Assembly (NCBI GenBank): GCA_964440655.1 | Contig: CAYTTA010000001.1 | Coordinates: 1-64,000 of the forward strand | Length of the DNA: 64,000 bases | DNA from: CAYTTA01 sp964440655 | Lineage (GTDB): Bacteria; Bacteroidota; Rhodothermia; Balneolales; Balneolaceae | Direction of reading: 5' to 3' | Shown here: positions 41,819 to 50,937 of the stretch, in pieces | Numbering within the stretch: the stretch's first letter is position 1 | Layout of the letters: the number at the start of each line of letters is the position of its first letter | Notes under the pieces: model-generated | Seen by the model: only the letters and a program-made list of their open reading frames with translations | What the model was told of the DNA's origin: nothing | Databases searched by the model: none | Translations under genes and position numbers: made by a program

Positions 41819-42946
41819 ATGGTGAATTCGCACCGAAAACTGCCTCATGCTCTTCTCTGGCTGCTCCTTCTCATGACAGCCTGCACCACATCGGCCGGTA
41901 ATGACCGAAAGGAACTCCCGAAGGCAAAGAATGTCATTCTCTTCATCGGAGACGGGATGGGACTCTCTCAGGTGACCGCCGCCTACAATGAGAACGGAAA
42001 CACACTGAGGATAACCGAAGCTCCCTATACCGGTCTGATCACCACACACTCCTGGCCTGCCACAGAAGGATCCGGGATAACCGACAGCGCAGCAGGAGCC
42101 ACTGCTCTGGCGACCGGGACAACCACCTATGACGGAGCCATTGGTCTGGATCCCGACCGCAATCCGGTGAAAAGCATCCTGCACCACGCCATTGAGAACG
42201 GTCTGTCGAGCGGTCTGATCGCCACCAGTTCCGTTACTCATGCCACTCCGGCAAGCTTCATCGCCCACCAGCCGGACCGTGAAATGCACGAGGAGATTGC
42301 AGCCGATTTTCTGAAAACCGATATCGATCTCTTCATTGGTGGCGGTCTGCGCTATTTCAACAACCGTTCGGATGGACGGAACCTTCTCGATGAACTCTCT
42401 GAAAAGGGGTACCGGCTCTCGGGCGATCTGGAGCAGATCAGAAAACTCCCGGAAGGGAAGGTGGCGGGTCTTCTGGCCGACAAGGATCTGCCCCGCTACT
42501 CCGCCGGCCGCGGGGAGATGCTTTCCGTAGCCACAGAGATCGCCATTGAACGACTCTCCTCAAATCCGAAAGGATTCTTTCTGATGGTGGAAGGTTCCCA
42601 GATCGACTGGGGAGGCCACTCCAACGATGCCAAATGGATCATCGAAGAGACCCTCGACTTTGACCGGGCTGTCGGAGCAGCGATCGACTTTGCCCGGAAG
42701 GAGAGCAACACCCTTGTCGTGGTCACCGCCGATCACGAAACCGGCGGGGTCTCCATCAACCGGTACGACCACTTCACCGGAGAAGTCGGGATTGAGTTCA
42801 CCACCACAGACCATACCGGTACCATGGTCCCTGTCTTTGCCTTCGGTCCGGGAGCGGAACGGTTCACCGGTGTCTACCACAACACCGGAATCTTCGACCG
42901 GATGATGGAAACGTTCGGTTTCTACAGTGCGAAAAGGGTAAATTAA
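41819..42946 (+). CDS. alkaline phosphatase, lipoprotein
   Basis: This 375-residue phosphatase of the classical PhoA family (PF00245) has a lipoprotein signal with Cys22 (LLLLMTACTTS). The active site is clear: Asp45 (FIGDGMGLSQV), Asp89-Ser90 with Ser90 as nucleophile (ITDSAAGATALATG), the Mg/Zn segment FFLMVEGSQIDWGGHSNDA, and VVTADHETGG. It is shorter than E. coli PhoA (about 450 residues mature), as is usual for the lipoprotein form. It would release phosphate from organic esters outside the inner membrane. A second, unrelated member of the superfamily lies at 18.6 kb. No Pho box can be identified. Confidence 0.93.
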   Translation: MVNSHRKLPHALLWLLLLMTACTTSAGNDRKELPKAKNVILFIGDGMGLSQVTAAYNENGNTLRITEAPYTGLITTHSWPATEGSGITDSAAGATALATGTTTYDGAIGLDPDRNPVKSILHHAIENGLSSGLIATSSVTHATPASFIAHQPDREMHEEIAADFLKTDIDLFIGGGLRYFNNRSDGRNLLDELSEKGYRLSGDLEQIRKLPEGKVAGLLADKDLPRYSAGRGEMLSVATEIAIERLSSNPKGFFLMVEGSQIDWGGHSNDAKWIIEETLDFDRAVGAAIDFARKESNTLVVVTADHETGGVSINRYDHFTGEVGIEFTTTDHTGTMVPVFAFGPGAERFTGVYHNTGIFDRMMETFGFYSAKRVN

Positions 42947-42990
42947 GCCTCCGGATTATCGCGTAAAACAATCCCCGAAGCGGTTCACCC

Positions 42991-43995
42991 ATGATCATCC
43001 TCGGCATAGAATCCTCCTGTGATGAGACTGCGGCAGCGGTATACACTCCGGAAGGAGTTCGCTCAAACATCATCTCCTCTCAGGCCATCCATGCCAAATG
43101 GGGAGGTGTCGTTCCGGAGCTCGCATCACGAGCGCACCAGACCGCCATCTCCCCCATTGTGAGGCAGGCGCTTGAGGAGGCGGATACGTCGCTCGGGGAG
43201 ATCGATGCCATCGCAGTCACCCAGGGGCCGGGGCTGATGGGATCGCTGCTTGTCGGCCTCTGCTTTGCGAAAGGTCTCGCCCTTGGCCGGCGGAAACCCC
43301 TTATCGGCGTCAACCATATCGACGCCCACATGTATGCCAATTTCATTGAAAACCCGCCGGTCTACCCGTTTGTCTGCCTTACCGTTTCGGGGGGACACAC
43401 ACGGCTGGTTCATGTAACCGCCCCGTTCCGGCACAGGGTGCTGGGCAAAACACGGGATGATGCGGCCGGAGAGGCGTTCGACAAGATCGGAAAGATACTG
43501 GGGCTCCCCTGGCCCGGAGGCCCCGAGATTGACCGGCTGGCACGGGAAGGAGACCCCCGGTTTCACGACTTCCCCCAGGCTCTGCCGGGAGAGAAATTCG
43601 ACTTCAGCTTTTCCGGACTGAAAACCAGCGTACTCTACTACACGAGAGAGAAGGGGGAGGAGTTCGTCCGGAAACATCTGGCCGATATCTGTGCAAGCGT
43701 GTCGGAAGCGATCACCGCTGTCCTGGCTCGGAAACTGAAGAGAGCGGTAGAGGAGACAGGGGTTCCGGTGATGATGCTGGCCGGTGGTGTCTCCGCAAAT
43801 AGCATGCTTCGTGAAAAAGCGGGGCAGATCGCCGATGAACTCGGAGTGGAGCTTCTGATTCCCCGTCTGGAGTACTGCACAGACAACGCGGCGATGATCG
43901 CGGTGACCGGCTATATGAAAGCTCAAAGAGGGGAGTTTGACGGTCTGGGAATCCGCCCTTTTGCCCGCTACGAACAGGCCTCTGTTGATGGGTAG
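42991..43995 (+). CDS. tsaD: tRNA N6-adenosine threonylcarbamoyltransferase
   Basis: This 334-residue enzyme transfers threonylcarbamoyl to A37 of ANN-decoding tRNAs, together with TsaB and TsaE (not in this window). Motifs: ILGIESSCDETAAAVY at the N-terminus, the metal-binding pair in GVNHIDAHMYANF, the nucleotide loop SGGHTRLVHV, and MLAGGVSANSMLREKA. Length is normal. The last codons (SVDG, TAG) lie in the first copy of a tandem repeat that continues beyond the gene. Confidence 0.96.
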   Translation: MIILGIESSCDETAAAVYTPEGVRSNIISSQAIHAKWGGVVPELASRAHQTAISPIVRQALEEADTSLGEIDAIAVTQGPGLMGSLLVGLCFAKGLALGRRKPLIGVNHIDAHMYANFIENPPVYPFVCLTVSGGHTRLVHVTAPFRHRVLGKTRDDAAGEAFDKIGKILGLPWPGGPEIDRLAREGDPRFHDFPQALPGEKFDFSFSGLKTSVLYYTREKGEEFVRKHLADICASVSEAITAVLARKLKRAVEETGVPVMMLAGGVSANSMLREKAGQIADELGVELLIPRLEYCTDNAAMIAVTGYMKAQRGEFDGLGIRPFARYEQASVDG

Positions 43996-44138
43996 CGGCA
44001 CCTGAACATGAAGCCCCGGAAAGAGCCGTAAAGAGTCTTGTTGATGGATATGGGGGCCCTACCCGATCAGGATTCTCCGGAAAGAGCCGTGTTGATGGGC
44101 AGCCGACCCGATCATGAAGTTCCGGAAAGATCCGGCAG
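43983..44138 (+). repeat. three ~51-56 bp tandem repeats overlapping the tsaD stop
   Basis: Each copy begins TGTTGATGG and ends with CCGGAAAGA(G/T)CCG: 43983-44038, 44039-44089 and 44090 to about 44138. The middle parts diverge, but CCCGATCA is shared by copies 2 and 3. The first copy contains the last tsaD codons and its TAG stop. No gene is seen in 43996-44163 apart from this; the block separates two convergent genes. Confidence 0.75.
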
Positions 44139-44163
44139 CTTCATCTCCCGGCCCGACAGTTTT

Positions 44164-44610
44164 TTATCGGTATTGGTGTGATGCGGCAACAGCCAGACGA
44201 TCGGCCCGGTTGTTCAGTTCATCATTCGAATGCCCTTTTACCTTGATCCACTCCACCTCGTGCGGTTCGATCACACGCAGCATCTCCTGCCAGAGATCAA
44301 GATTCTCTACCGGCTTTCCATCCGCTTTCCGCCAACCTCTCTGCTGCCAGTTGCGGATCCATCCCTGTTTGAAAGCGTTGATGATCAGGGCACTGTCGCT
44401 GTGGAGACGGACACGACAGGGGCGTTTGAGCGCCCTGAACGCTTCTATGATGGCCGTCATCTCCATGCGGTTGTTGGTGGTTGCAGGAGCACCCCCCGAA
44501 ATCTCCTTTTCCATTCCTTTCGAGATCAGGATCGCACCCCATCCACCCGGTCCCGGATTGCCACTGCATGCTCCGTCTGTGTAGATGATTACCTCATCTT
44601 TTCCACTCAT
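44164..44610 (-). CDS. rnhA: ribonuclease HI
   Basis: This 148-residue enzyme degrades the RNA strand of RNA-DNA hybrids. The four catalytic acids are visible: Asp12 (YTDGACSGNPGPGGWG), Glu50 (NNRMEMTAII), Asp72 (HSDSALIIN) and Asp137 (NNRADRLA), with the assisting His127 (KGHSNDELN). The start at 44610 overlaps the pyrF stop (ATGA), so it is translated together with pyrF. Confidence 0.95.
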   Translation of the reverse strand: MSGKDEVIIYTDGACSGNPGPGGWGAILISKGMEKEISGGAPATTNNRMEMTAIIEAFRALKRPCRVRLHSDSALIINAFKQGWIRNWQQRGWRKADGKPVENLDLWQEMLRVIEPHEVEWIKVKGHSNDELNNRADRLAVAASHQYR

Positions 44611-45449
44611 GCAAAAAACCTCTCTCCCAGCGGCAGCAGCTCCCTGCTCAGCTCCCGGGCACTTCGTGCCACTTCCGATTTCCACTCCCTGCGGTCTCCC
44701 CCTGCATAGATCACCGAGCGGCTTGCCGAGATGAGAGGAATCCCGGGATGATTCTTGAGAACCGGTATCAGATCCTGAATGCTTCCTCCCTGCGCCCCCA
44801 CTCCGGGGATGAGCAGCGAGGCATTCGGGCATGCATCAAGGACAGGCAGCAGCTCGTCGGGCCAGGTCGCTCCGACCACCATGCCGAGGTGGGTCCGGCT
44901 CTCTGAAGCTTTCTCATGCAGACGACCTGCAATGTAGGTGGCAAGCGATTTTTCCCCTTCGAACGGACGGGTCAGCAGATCCCGTGCTCCCGGATTCGTG
45001 GTGAGGACAAGGGCGTATACCGCCCGGGAAGCATCCTCCATGAACGGATCCATCGTATCGAAACCCATCAGAGGATTAAGCGTAACGGCATCGGCCCCGA
45101 GACGGTCAAAGAGGGCCATTTTGTAGTGATGTGCGGTAGACCCGATATCGCCCCGTTTGGCATCGGCAATGATCACTTTTCCCGCCGGGATCTGTTCAAC
45201 CACCTGGTGCAGGACACTGAATCCGTCCGCTCCCAGAGATTCAAAAAAAGCGAGATTGGGTTTGAAGGCCGCACAGTGTTCGCTTGTTGCATCGATCACA
45301 TCCAGACAGAAACGCAACACCTGCTCACACCGGTCGCTCCTTCCCGTTTTCAGGGGGGAGGGAATCCGCTCCGGATTGGGGTCCAGACCGACACAGAGCA
45401 GGGACCGGCTTTCTTGAACCGATCGAGTCAATTTATCAAGATAGGTCAT
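44607..45449 (-). CDS. pyrF: orotidine 5'-phosphate decarboxylase, type 2
   Basis: This 280-residue enzyme makes UMP from OMP. It belongs to the longer group 2 type found in Bacteroidota and actinobacteria. Motifs: LLCVGLDPNPERIP at the N-terminus, AFKPNLAFFESLG, the catalytic block DAKRGDIGSTAHHY, LNPLMGFDTMDPF and the phosphate loop ASRSVIYAGG. It forms a small operon with rnhA. The unknown 225-residue gene upstream ends 16 bp before its start and may be in the same transcript. Confidence 0.95.
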   Translation of the reverse strand: MTYLDKLTRSVQESRSLLCVGLDPNPERIPSPLKTGRSDRCEQVLRFCLDVIDATSEHCAAFKPNLAFFESLGADGFSVLHQVVEQIPAGKVIIADAKRGDIGSTAHHYKMALFDRLGADAVTLNPLMGFDTMDPFMEDASRAVYALVLTTNPGARDLLTRPFEGEKSLATYIAGRLHEKASESRTHLGMVVGATWPDELLPVLDACPNASLLIPGVGAQGGSIQDLIPVLKNHPGIPLISASRSVIYAGGDRREWKSEVARSARELSRELLPLGERFFA

Positions 45450-45465
45450 CAGGCTGGGTGCTGAA

Positions 45466-46143
45466 CTAAAGCATGGTCCCCGGAAAGACCTCTTCCACTC
45501 CGTGTGGAAAGAGATTCAGACTCCGTTTTTCGAAATAGAAATTTCTCTCTGTCCGGATTCTTTTTCCATTCATGCTGAAGAAGCGGAACTCACCGCCAAG
45601 CAGCTCTTTCAGGGGCCAGAAGAGATCCGGATAGATGTTCCTGGCTGTGAAAAGATGCAGGTCATATCCATGCTCCGCCTTCTCTTTCCGCAGAACCCTG
45701 TCACCGGCCTCGAGGATCTCCCTCAGAGCGGCTCCCTGCTCACCCCCCGGAAGTCCCGAATCGCCCTGGAGAGCTCCGGGATCCGCATCCGGAGTCTCCT
45801 TCCGGCTCCAGAGAATCGCCTCTCCGACAGCCGTCTCCTCCAGTGCTTCCCGCAGCTCCTCTTTTCGACCTGACCGGGTGAAGTAGCGCCCTTCACCCAT
45901 TCCTGACTCAATCTTCTCGATCAGGAGCGGAAAGCTTTCAAGCTCACTCAGGCCAAAGTTCATTGGATCCGAAGGGGAATCCGTGAGCCGGGTTCCCGAA
46001 AAGAGAAACCGCGACCAGGTCGGGTCCGGTTTCATAAAGTCGGCGATGGAGGCTTCTTTCCGGCGAAACTCATGAACAGAACCTCCGGTCACCAGATCCT
46101 CAGTACGGAGATCGTGTTCAAACAAGAGCTTGAAGAGATCCAT
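45466..46143 (-). CDS. conserved-looking protein of unknown function
   Basis: I do not recognise this 225-residue protein. It has no signal peptide or membrane segment, so it is probably cytoplasmic. The first part is HDLRTEDLVTGGSVHEFRRKEASIADFMKPDPTW and the middle is acidic and charged. The last third, AEHGYDLHLFTARNIYPDLFWPLKELLGGEFRFFSMNGKRI, has a regular alternation of strands and helices. Codon use and base composition match its neighbours, so it looks like a real resident gene. It lies upstream of pyrF-rnhA on the same strand. Confidence 0.7.
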   Translation of the reverse strand: MDLFKLLFEHDLRTEDLVTGGSVHEFRRKEASIADFMKPDPTWSRFLFSGTRLTDSPSDPMNFGLSELESFPLLIEKIESGMGEGRYFTRSGRKEELREALEETAVGEAILWSRKETPDADPGALQGDSGLPGGEQGAALREILEAGDRVLRKEKAEHGYDLHLFTARNIYPDLFWPLKELLGGEFRFFSMNGKRIRTERNFYFEKRSLNLFPHGVEEVFPGTML

Positions 46144-46285
46144 GCCGAATCACCGGTTTTTCACAATCACCCTTTCGGAAGATTTCAAATCGGTTTGCCG
46201 CAGCAACCGTTCGATCTGCTACGGCAATCACTGTCTCGTTGCTGTCAATGGTGTGACATAGCGGCATCCCATTCCGGGAAAGCCA

Positions 46286-48496
46286 TCAGAGTGCCGTGGC
46301 GATCACCAGGGCAATGATCGAAATAAGTTTCAACAGAATGTTGAGTGAAGGGCCTGAGGTATCCTTGAGCGGGTCACCGACCGTATCTCCGGTCACCGCC
46401 GCCTTATGCGCCTCCGAGCCTTTTCCGTGGAGCTCACCATCAATGGTTACTCCCGCTTCAACCATTTTCTTGGCATTGTCCCAGGCACCACCGGCATTGG
46501 CCTGGAAAATGGCCATAAGAACCCCTACGACCGTCACACCAGCCAGCAGACCACCAAGAGCCTCTTTTCCAAAAAGAAAGCCGACAGCCACGGGAGCTGC
46601 AATGGCAAGAAATCCGGGCAGAAGCATTTCGCGCAGCGCGGATACGGTGGAGATCTCAACACATCTGCTGTACTCCGCCTTCCCGTGCGCAGCCTGAAAC
46701 GTTTGCAGATCCCCGGCGCTCCACTCGCTCTGATCCTTTCCTTCATTTCGCCGCATCACCTCCAGCGCAGCCTTCAGAGCGGGAATGGTGGTGAACTGAC
46801 GACGAACCTCCTCAATCATCGCCTTGGACGCCCGTCCCACAGCATTCATGGATAATGCGGAGAAAACAAAAGCGAGAACCCCTCCGACAAATACCCCCGA
46901 AATCACATCCGCCTTGGAGAGGTCGATGGTTGCGATTCCGGCAGACGTCATGTAAGCCCCAAAGAGCGCCAGCGCCGTGAGTGCTGCAGAACCGATCGCA
47001 AAACCTTTTCCGATCGCTGCCGTCGTATTGCCGACCGCATCCAGCCGGTCGGTACGTTCCCGGACCTCGGGCGGCAGCTCGGACATCTCTGCAATTCCGC
47101 CCGCATTGTCGGAGATCGGTCCGTAGGCATCAACAGCAAGCTGAATCCCGGTGTTGGCGAGCATCCCGACCGCAGCGATCGCAATTCCATAAAGTCCCGC
47201 CATTTTAAAAGAGATCATGATGGCAGCGGCGATAATCAGAACAGGGATGGCCGTCGACATCATCCCGACACCCAGACCGGCAATGATATTGGTGGCGTGG
47301 CCGGTCACAGATTGCTCGGCGATCTGAAGCACCGGTCTCTTTCCGAATCCGGTGTAGTATTCGGTGATGAGGCCGATCCCGACACCGGAAATGAGTCCGA
47401 TAATCGTAGCCAGATAAACCTTCAGCGAGGTGTACTCGAAGACCACACCGTAAAGGGGGTCATTGTAGCTCCAGCTTGCCGGGAGCACCCAGTCAATGAT
47501 AAAGTAGAAGAGAACTGCCATCAGGATGGCCGATCCGAACTGGCCAAGGTTCAGGGCTTTCTGAGGATCTCCACCTTCTTTCACACGCACAAAGAAGGTA
47601 CCGATAATTGAGGTCACGATACCGGTTGCCGCCAGAAGCAGCGGAAGAAAAACAGCACTCAGGCCACCGAGTGCGGCGTCCTGCAACCCTTCAAAAATGG
47701 AGTAAAAAACAGCACCCAGCACCATGGAGCTCACCATGGATCCCACATAGGATTCAAACAGGTCGGCACCCATACCGGCAACGTCCCCAACGTTGTCCCC
47801 CACGTTGTCGGCAATGGTTGCGGGATTGAGCGGATGATCCTCGGGGATCCCTTCCTCCACTTTCCCTACAAGGTCGGCGCCCACATCGGCGGCTTTCGTG
47901 TAGATTCCTCCCCCTACCCGGGCAAAGAGAGCGATGGAAGAGGCCCCGAAGGAGAAACCGGTAACCACATTGATGACGATAAAAAGAGCGGTCTGTGTAT
48001 CGTTGCTGCCGACCACTCCCAGCAGATCAAAATGCCAGAAAAGCAGCAAGAGCAGCCCCAGTCCAAAAACACCCAGGCCGACAACCGCCAGACCCATCAC
48101 AGCACCACCTGAAAACGCAACTTCAAGCGCCCTTCCCAGACTGGTTCTCGCCGCCTGGGTGGTTCTCACATTCGCTTTGGTCGCGACTCTCATTCCGATC
48201 AGGCCGGCAATCCCGGAAGAAACCGCACCGAAAATGAACGAAATGGCAATCATGGAGTGAGACTCTTCGGTCACCGCTCCCTGCCAGGCGAGAAGGATGG
48301 AGACCAGAATGACAAAAATGGAGAGGGTCCTGTATTCGGCACGGAGGAACGCCATCGCTCCCTGTGCAATGTAGGTGGCGATGCGCACCATGTTCTCGTC
48401 ACCGGGGTCCTGTCTGGAGACCCAGCTGGATCGTAGATAGGTAAAAAAGAGCGCGAGCAAACCTGCGGCAGGGATCAGATAGACGACTGTACTCAT
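46286..48496 (-). CDS. hppA: membrane-bound proton/sodium-translocating pyrophosphatase
   Basis: This 736-residue protein with about sixteen membrane segments uses pyrophosphate hydrolysis to pump H+ or Na+ outward. The pyrophosphate-binding motif is DVGADLVGKVEEGIPEDHPLNPATIADNVGDNVGD; a second acidic site is DAYGPISDNAGGIAEM and the last DTVGDPLKDTSGPSLN. The sequence GNTTAAIGKGFAIGSAA has Ala where K+-independent enzymes have Lys, so it is the K+-dependent type. Whether it moves Na+ or H+ cannot be decided with confidence here. It lies directly downstream of pth. Confidence 0.95.
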   Translation of the reverse strand: MSTVVYLIPAAGLLALFFTYLRSSWVSRQDPGDENMVRIATYIAQGAMAFLRAEYRTLSIFVILVSILLAWQGAVTEESHSMIAISFIFGAVSSGIAGLIGMRVATKANVRTTQAARTSLGRALEVAFSGGAVMGLAVVGLGVFGLGLLLLLFWHFDLLGVVGSNDTQTALFIVINVVTGFSFGASSIALFARVGGGIYTKAADVGADLVGKVEEGIPEDHPLNPATIADNVGDNVGDVAGMGADLFESYVGSMVSSMVLGAVFYSIFEGLQDAALGGLSAVFLPLLLAATGIVTSIIGTFFVRVKEGGDPQKALNLGQFGSAILMAVLFYFIIDWVLPASWSYNDPLYGVVFEYTSLKVYLATIIGLISGVGIGLITEYYTGFGKRPVLQIAEQSVTGHATNIIAGLGVGMMSTAIPVLIIAAAIMISFKMAGLYGIAIAAVGMLANTGIQLAVDAYGPISDNAGGIAEMSELPPEVRERTDRLDAVGNTTAAIGKGFAIGSAALTALALFGAYMTSAGIATIDLSKADVISGVFVGGVLAFVFSALSMNAVGRASKAMIEEVRRQFTTIPALKAALEVMRRNEGKDQSEWSAGDLQTFQAAHGKAEYSRCVEISTVSALREMLLPGFLAIAAPVAVGFLFGKEALGGLLAGVTVVGVLMAIFQANAGGAWDNAKKMVEAGVTIDGELHGKGSEAHKAAVTGDTVGDPLKDTSGPSLNILLKLISIIALVIATAL

Positions 48497-48509
48497 GTGC
48501 TTAGATGAT

Positions 48510-49079
48510 TTATGGTCGTGTTTGATTAAATCGGTTCATGGCAGGAACAATCCCTTCACGGATAAAACAGAGCACGGCCTCCACCGCACGGTCAAGCACT
48601 TCATCCATGACAGGCCGCTCTTCCGGTGTAAAAGGTGAGAGAACATAAGTTGATTGGTGGCCTCGGGCAAACTTATTTCCGATCCCGATACGCAGGCGGG
48701 GAATCTCCCGTGTCTGAAGGGTTTCGATGATGTCCCCCAGACCATTGTGCCCGCCTGCGCTGCCGGAGCGGCGGAGACGGATCACCCCCTGATCCAGGTT
48801 GATGTCATCGTAACAGATCAGACATTTATCAGGCGGTGTCTGAAATCGAAGAAGTGCTTTTTTTACGGCCGTTCCGCTCCGGTTCATGTAGGTAAGCGGT
48901 TTGATCAACCGGACCGACTCCCCTTTAAAGCGGCCTTCCCCCATCAGAAAGGGACCCCTGCCGGGCTTGAAGCGAATGGAAAGAGTATCGGCCACCCGAT
49001 CCACCAGTTCGAAACCGATATTATGTCGTGTGCCGGCATACTCTTCTCCGGGATTTCCCAGACCCACAATCAGGGACAT
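48510..49079 (-). CDS. pth: peptidyl-tRNA hydrolase
   Basis: This 189-residue enzyme recycles tRNA from prematurely released peptidyl-tRNA. Motifs are VGLGNPGEEYAGTRHNIGFELVD with the catalytic His in RHN, KPLTYMNRSG with the key Asn, and GSAGGHNGLGDI. It follows rplY after 42 bp in the common order prs-rplY-pth. Confidence 0.96.
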   Translation of the reverse strand: MSLIVGLGNPGEEYAGTRHNIGFELVDRVADTLSIRFKPGRGPFLMGEGRFKGESVRLIKPLTYMNRSGTAVKKALLRFQTPPDKCLICYDDINLDQGVIRLRRSGSAGGHNGLGDIIETLQTREIPRLRIGIGNKFARGHQSTYVLSPFTPEERPVMDEVLDRAVEAVLCFIREGIVPAMNRFNQTRP

Positions 49080-49121
49080 TTCAGCAGGGGATTAAGACGG
49101 GTGTCCGACAGAACCACCCGC

Positions 49122-49766
49122 TTACTCGTTGGATTCCGACTCTGCCGCTTCTCCGCCTTCGGCTGATTCAGTCTCTTCGCCCTCCTCCTCCTCGGCAGAG
49201 CCCGCCACAGCGCCTTTCGGCGGGATCACCGTTGCAATCGCCTTGGAGGGATCATCCAGAATGGTCACCCCTTCCAGATCCAGATCAGAGACATGGAATA
49301 CTCCCCCGATATCCAGATCGGAGATATCCACCTCGATCTGAGCGGGAATGTTTTCGGGAAGAGCCTTTATCCGAAGAATCTGCATCGGCTGGAAAAGTCT
49401 CCCACCCCCGTCGACCACGCCTTTTGCATTTCCCGTGAGCCGGATCGGAATGCGAAGAGTAACAGGACGACTCGCGTCGAGAACATAGAAATCAACGTGA
49501 AGCGGGCGGTCGGTAACGGGATGGAACTCTACCCTCTTGAGCAGGGTCTTCCAGTTTTTCCCATCGACTTTCAGATCGATGAACTGCGTTCTGCTTACCG
49601 AGAGCAGCTTCTCGATCTCCAGTTCACTCACATGGAAAAGAACATTTTCCTTGACCGTCGGTCCGTAGAGGACGGATGGAACTCGCATGTTCTTCCGGAG
49701 CTGACCGGTCGTTTTCCTGCCTGCTTCCCTAATCTCACCTTCCAGTGCGACAACTTCTGGCTTCAT
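49122..49766 (-). CDS. rplY: 50S ribosomal protein L25, Ctc (long) form
   Basis: This 214-residue protein has an N-terminal 5S-rRNA-binding L25 domain (VALEGEIREAGRKTTGQLRKNMRVPSVLYG, then DLKVDGKNWKTLLKRVEFHPVTDRPLHVDFYVL). A C-terminal TL5/Ctc beta domain follows to about 185, and then an acidic tail of Glu and Ser. It is the two-domain Ctc form rather than the short E. coli L25. It lies between prs and pth. Confidence 0.95.
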   Translation of the reverse strand: MKPEVVALEGEIREAGRKTTGQLRKNMRVPSVLYGPTVKENVLFHVSELEIEKLLSVSRTQFIDLKVDGKNWKTLLKRVEFHPVTDRPLHVDFYVLDASRPVTLRIPIRLTGNAKGVVDGGGRLFQPMQILRIKALPENIPAQIEVDISDLDIGGVFHVSDLDLEGVTILDDPSKAIATVIPPKGAVAGSAEEEEGEETESAEGGEAAESESNE

Positions 49767-49786
49767 AATGGTATCACGTATTAAAA

Positions 49787-50719
49787 TTAATCGTCAAATA
49801 GGGCACTGATTGTATCATTGGTGTGGATCCGCAGAATGGCTTCGGCAAAGATACCGGCCACGCTCAGCACCTTAATCTTGGAGGAAGGCCTTCGTAACGG
49901 AACCGTATCGGTCACCAGCAGCTCATCGATCGGAGAATCCTCTATACGCTGAAAAGCAGGACCCGAAAGGATCGGGTGCGTGCAGGTTGCCGTGATCGCC
50001 AGTGCGCCTCGGTTCTTCAGCTCCACCGCTGCATTGGTCAGTGTGCCGGCTGTGTCGATCAGATCATCCACAATCAGCACATTCTTTCCGGCCACCTCTC
50101 CGATGATGTTCATCACCTCAGCCACATTCTGTTTCGGACGGCGCTTGTCAATAAAAGCAAGTCCGGCTCCAAGCCGTTTTGCATAGGAGCGGGCCATTTT
50201 CAGGCTGCCGACGTCGGGTGCGACCACCACCAGATTTTCAATCGGATTTTTCCGGAAATGATCGATAAAGACGCGGCTGGCATAGAGATGATCCAGCGGG
50301 ATGTCAAAAAAGCCCTGTATCTGGGCTGCATGCAAATCCATCGTCAGAATACGGTCAGCCCCGGCCTCCACGAGAATGTTGGCCATCAGCTTGGAGGCGA
50401 TGGAAACCCTGGGCTGGTCTTTACGGTCCTGCCGGGCATAACCGAAATAGGGAATGACCGCGGTAACCCTTTTTACCGAAGCCCGCTTGGCAGCATCGAG
50501 AAGAAGCAGCAGTTCGATGATGTTGTCTCCGGGAGGCGGGGTCGACTGAATGACATATACGTCCTCACCACGGATGCTCTGCTCGTACTTGACGTAGAGC
50601 TCTCCATCCGAAAAAGACTTGATGGTTACCTTCCCCAGAGTAGTGCCATAACTTTCCGCAATGGCTCGTGACAGCGCCAGATTGCTCCGTCCCGAAAATA
50701 TCGCAATTGGCTTATCCAA
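49787..50719 (-). CDS. prs: ribose-phosphate pyrophosphokinase
   Basis: This 310-residue enzyme makes PRPP for nucleotide, histidine and tryptophan synthesis. Motifs: the flexible loop YFGYARQDRKDQPR, the divalent-cation site DLHAAQIQGFFDIPLDHLYA, and the PRPP signature VLIVDDLIDTAGTLTNA. It is preceded by tRNA-Gln and its terminator and followed closely by rplY. Confidence 0.96.
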   Translation of the reverse strand: MDKPIAIFSGRSNLALSRAIAESYGTTLGKVTIKSFSDGELYVKYEQSIRGEDVYVIQSTPPPGDNIIELLLLLDAAKRASVKRVTAVIPYFGYARQDRKDQPRVSIASKLMANILVEAGADRILTMDLHAAQIQGFFDIPLDHLYASRVFIDHFRKNPIENLVVVAPDVGSLKMARSYAKRLGAGLAFIDKRRPKQNVAEVMNIIGEVAGKNVLIVDDLIDTAGTLTNAAVELKNRGALAITATCTHPILSGPAFQRIEDSPIDELLVTDTVPLRRPSSKIKVLSVAGIFAEAILRIHTNDTISALFDD

Positions 50720-50761
50720 AAATCTCCGGCGTCGAGTATTGTGTCGTCAGGTTCTGCAAAT

Positions 50762-50796
50762 CAAAAACAAAAAGGATGACCGTCAAGACATCCTTT
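50762..50796 (-). terminator. intrinsic terminator between tRNA-Gln and prs
   Basis: On the minus strand AAAGGATG pairs with CATCCTTT across a 10-nt loop and is followed by TTGTTTTTGA. It lies 14 nt after the 3' end of tRNA-Gln, so it ends the tRNA transcript ahead of prs. Confidence 0.8.
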
Positions 50797-50810
50797 CTGA
50801 AAAAACATCG

Positions 50811-50881
50811 TTGCCCGGGGAGGATTCGAACCCCCACATACTGGACCAAAACCAGCTGTCCTGCCATTAGACGACCGGGCA
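50811..50881 (-). tRNA. tRNA-Gln (anticodon UUG)
   Basis: The minus strand folds as a full cloverleaf. The acceptor stem is TGCCCGG with CCGGGCA. The D-arm is GTC...GAC. The anticodon stem GCTGG/CCAGT closes the loop TTTTGGT with anticodon TTG. The T-arm is GGGGG-TTCGAAT-CCTCC, with an A discriminator base. CCA is not encoded. Confidence 0.95.
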
Positions 50882-50904
50882 AACAAACTCCAATCAGGAA
50901 AGAT

Positions 50905-50937
50905 CCAAAAGATAGGGACGTGTCCAGAAGCAATCAA
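50905..50937 (-). promoter_or_regulatory. promoter of tRNA-Gln
   Basis: On the minus strand CTTGATTG (-33 like, TTG at 50937-50935) and TATCTTTTG (50914-50906) are about 20 bp apart. This fits the Bacteroidota arrangement TTTG/TTG-N19-21-TAnnTTTG with one extra T. The start point would fall near 50900, about 20 nt before the tRNA. Confidence 0.5.
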
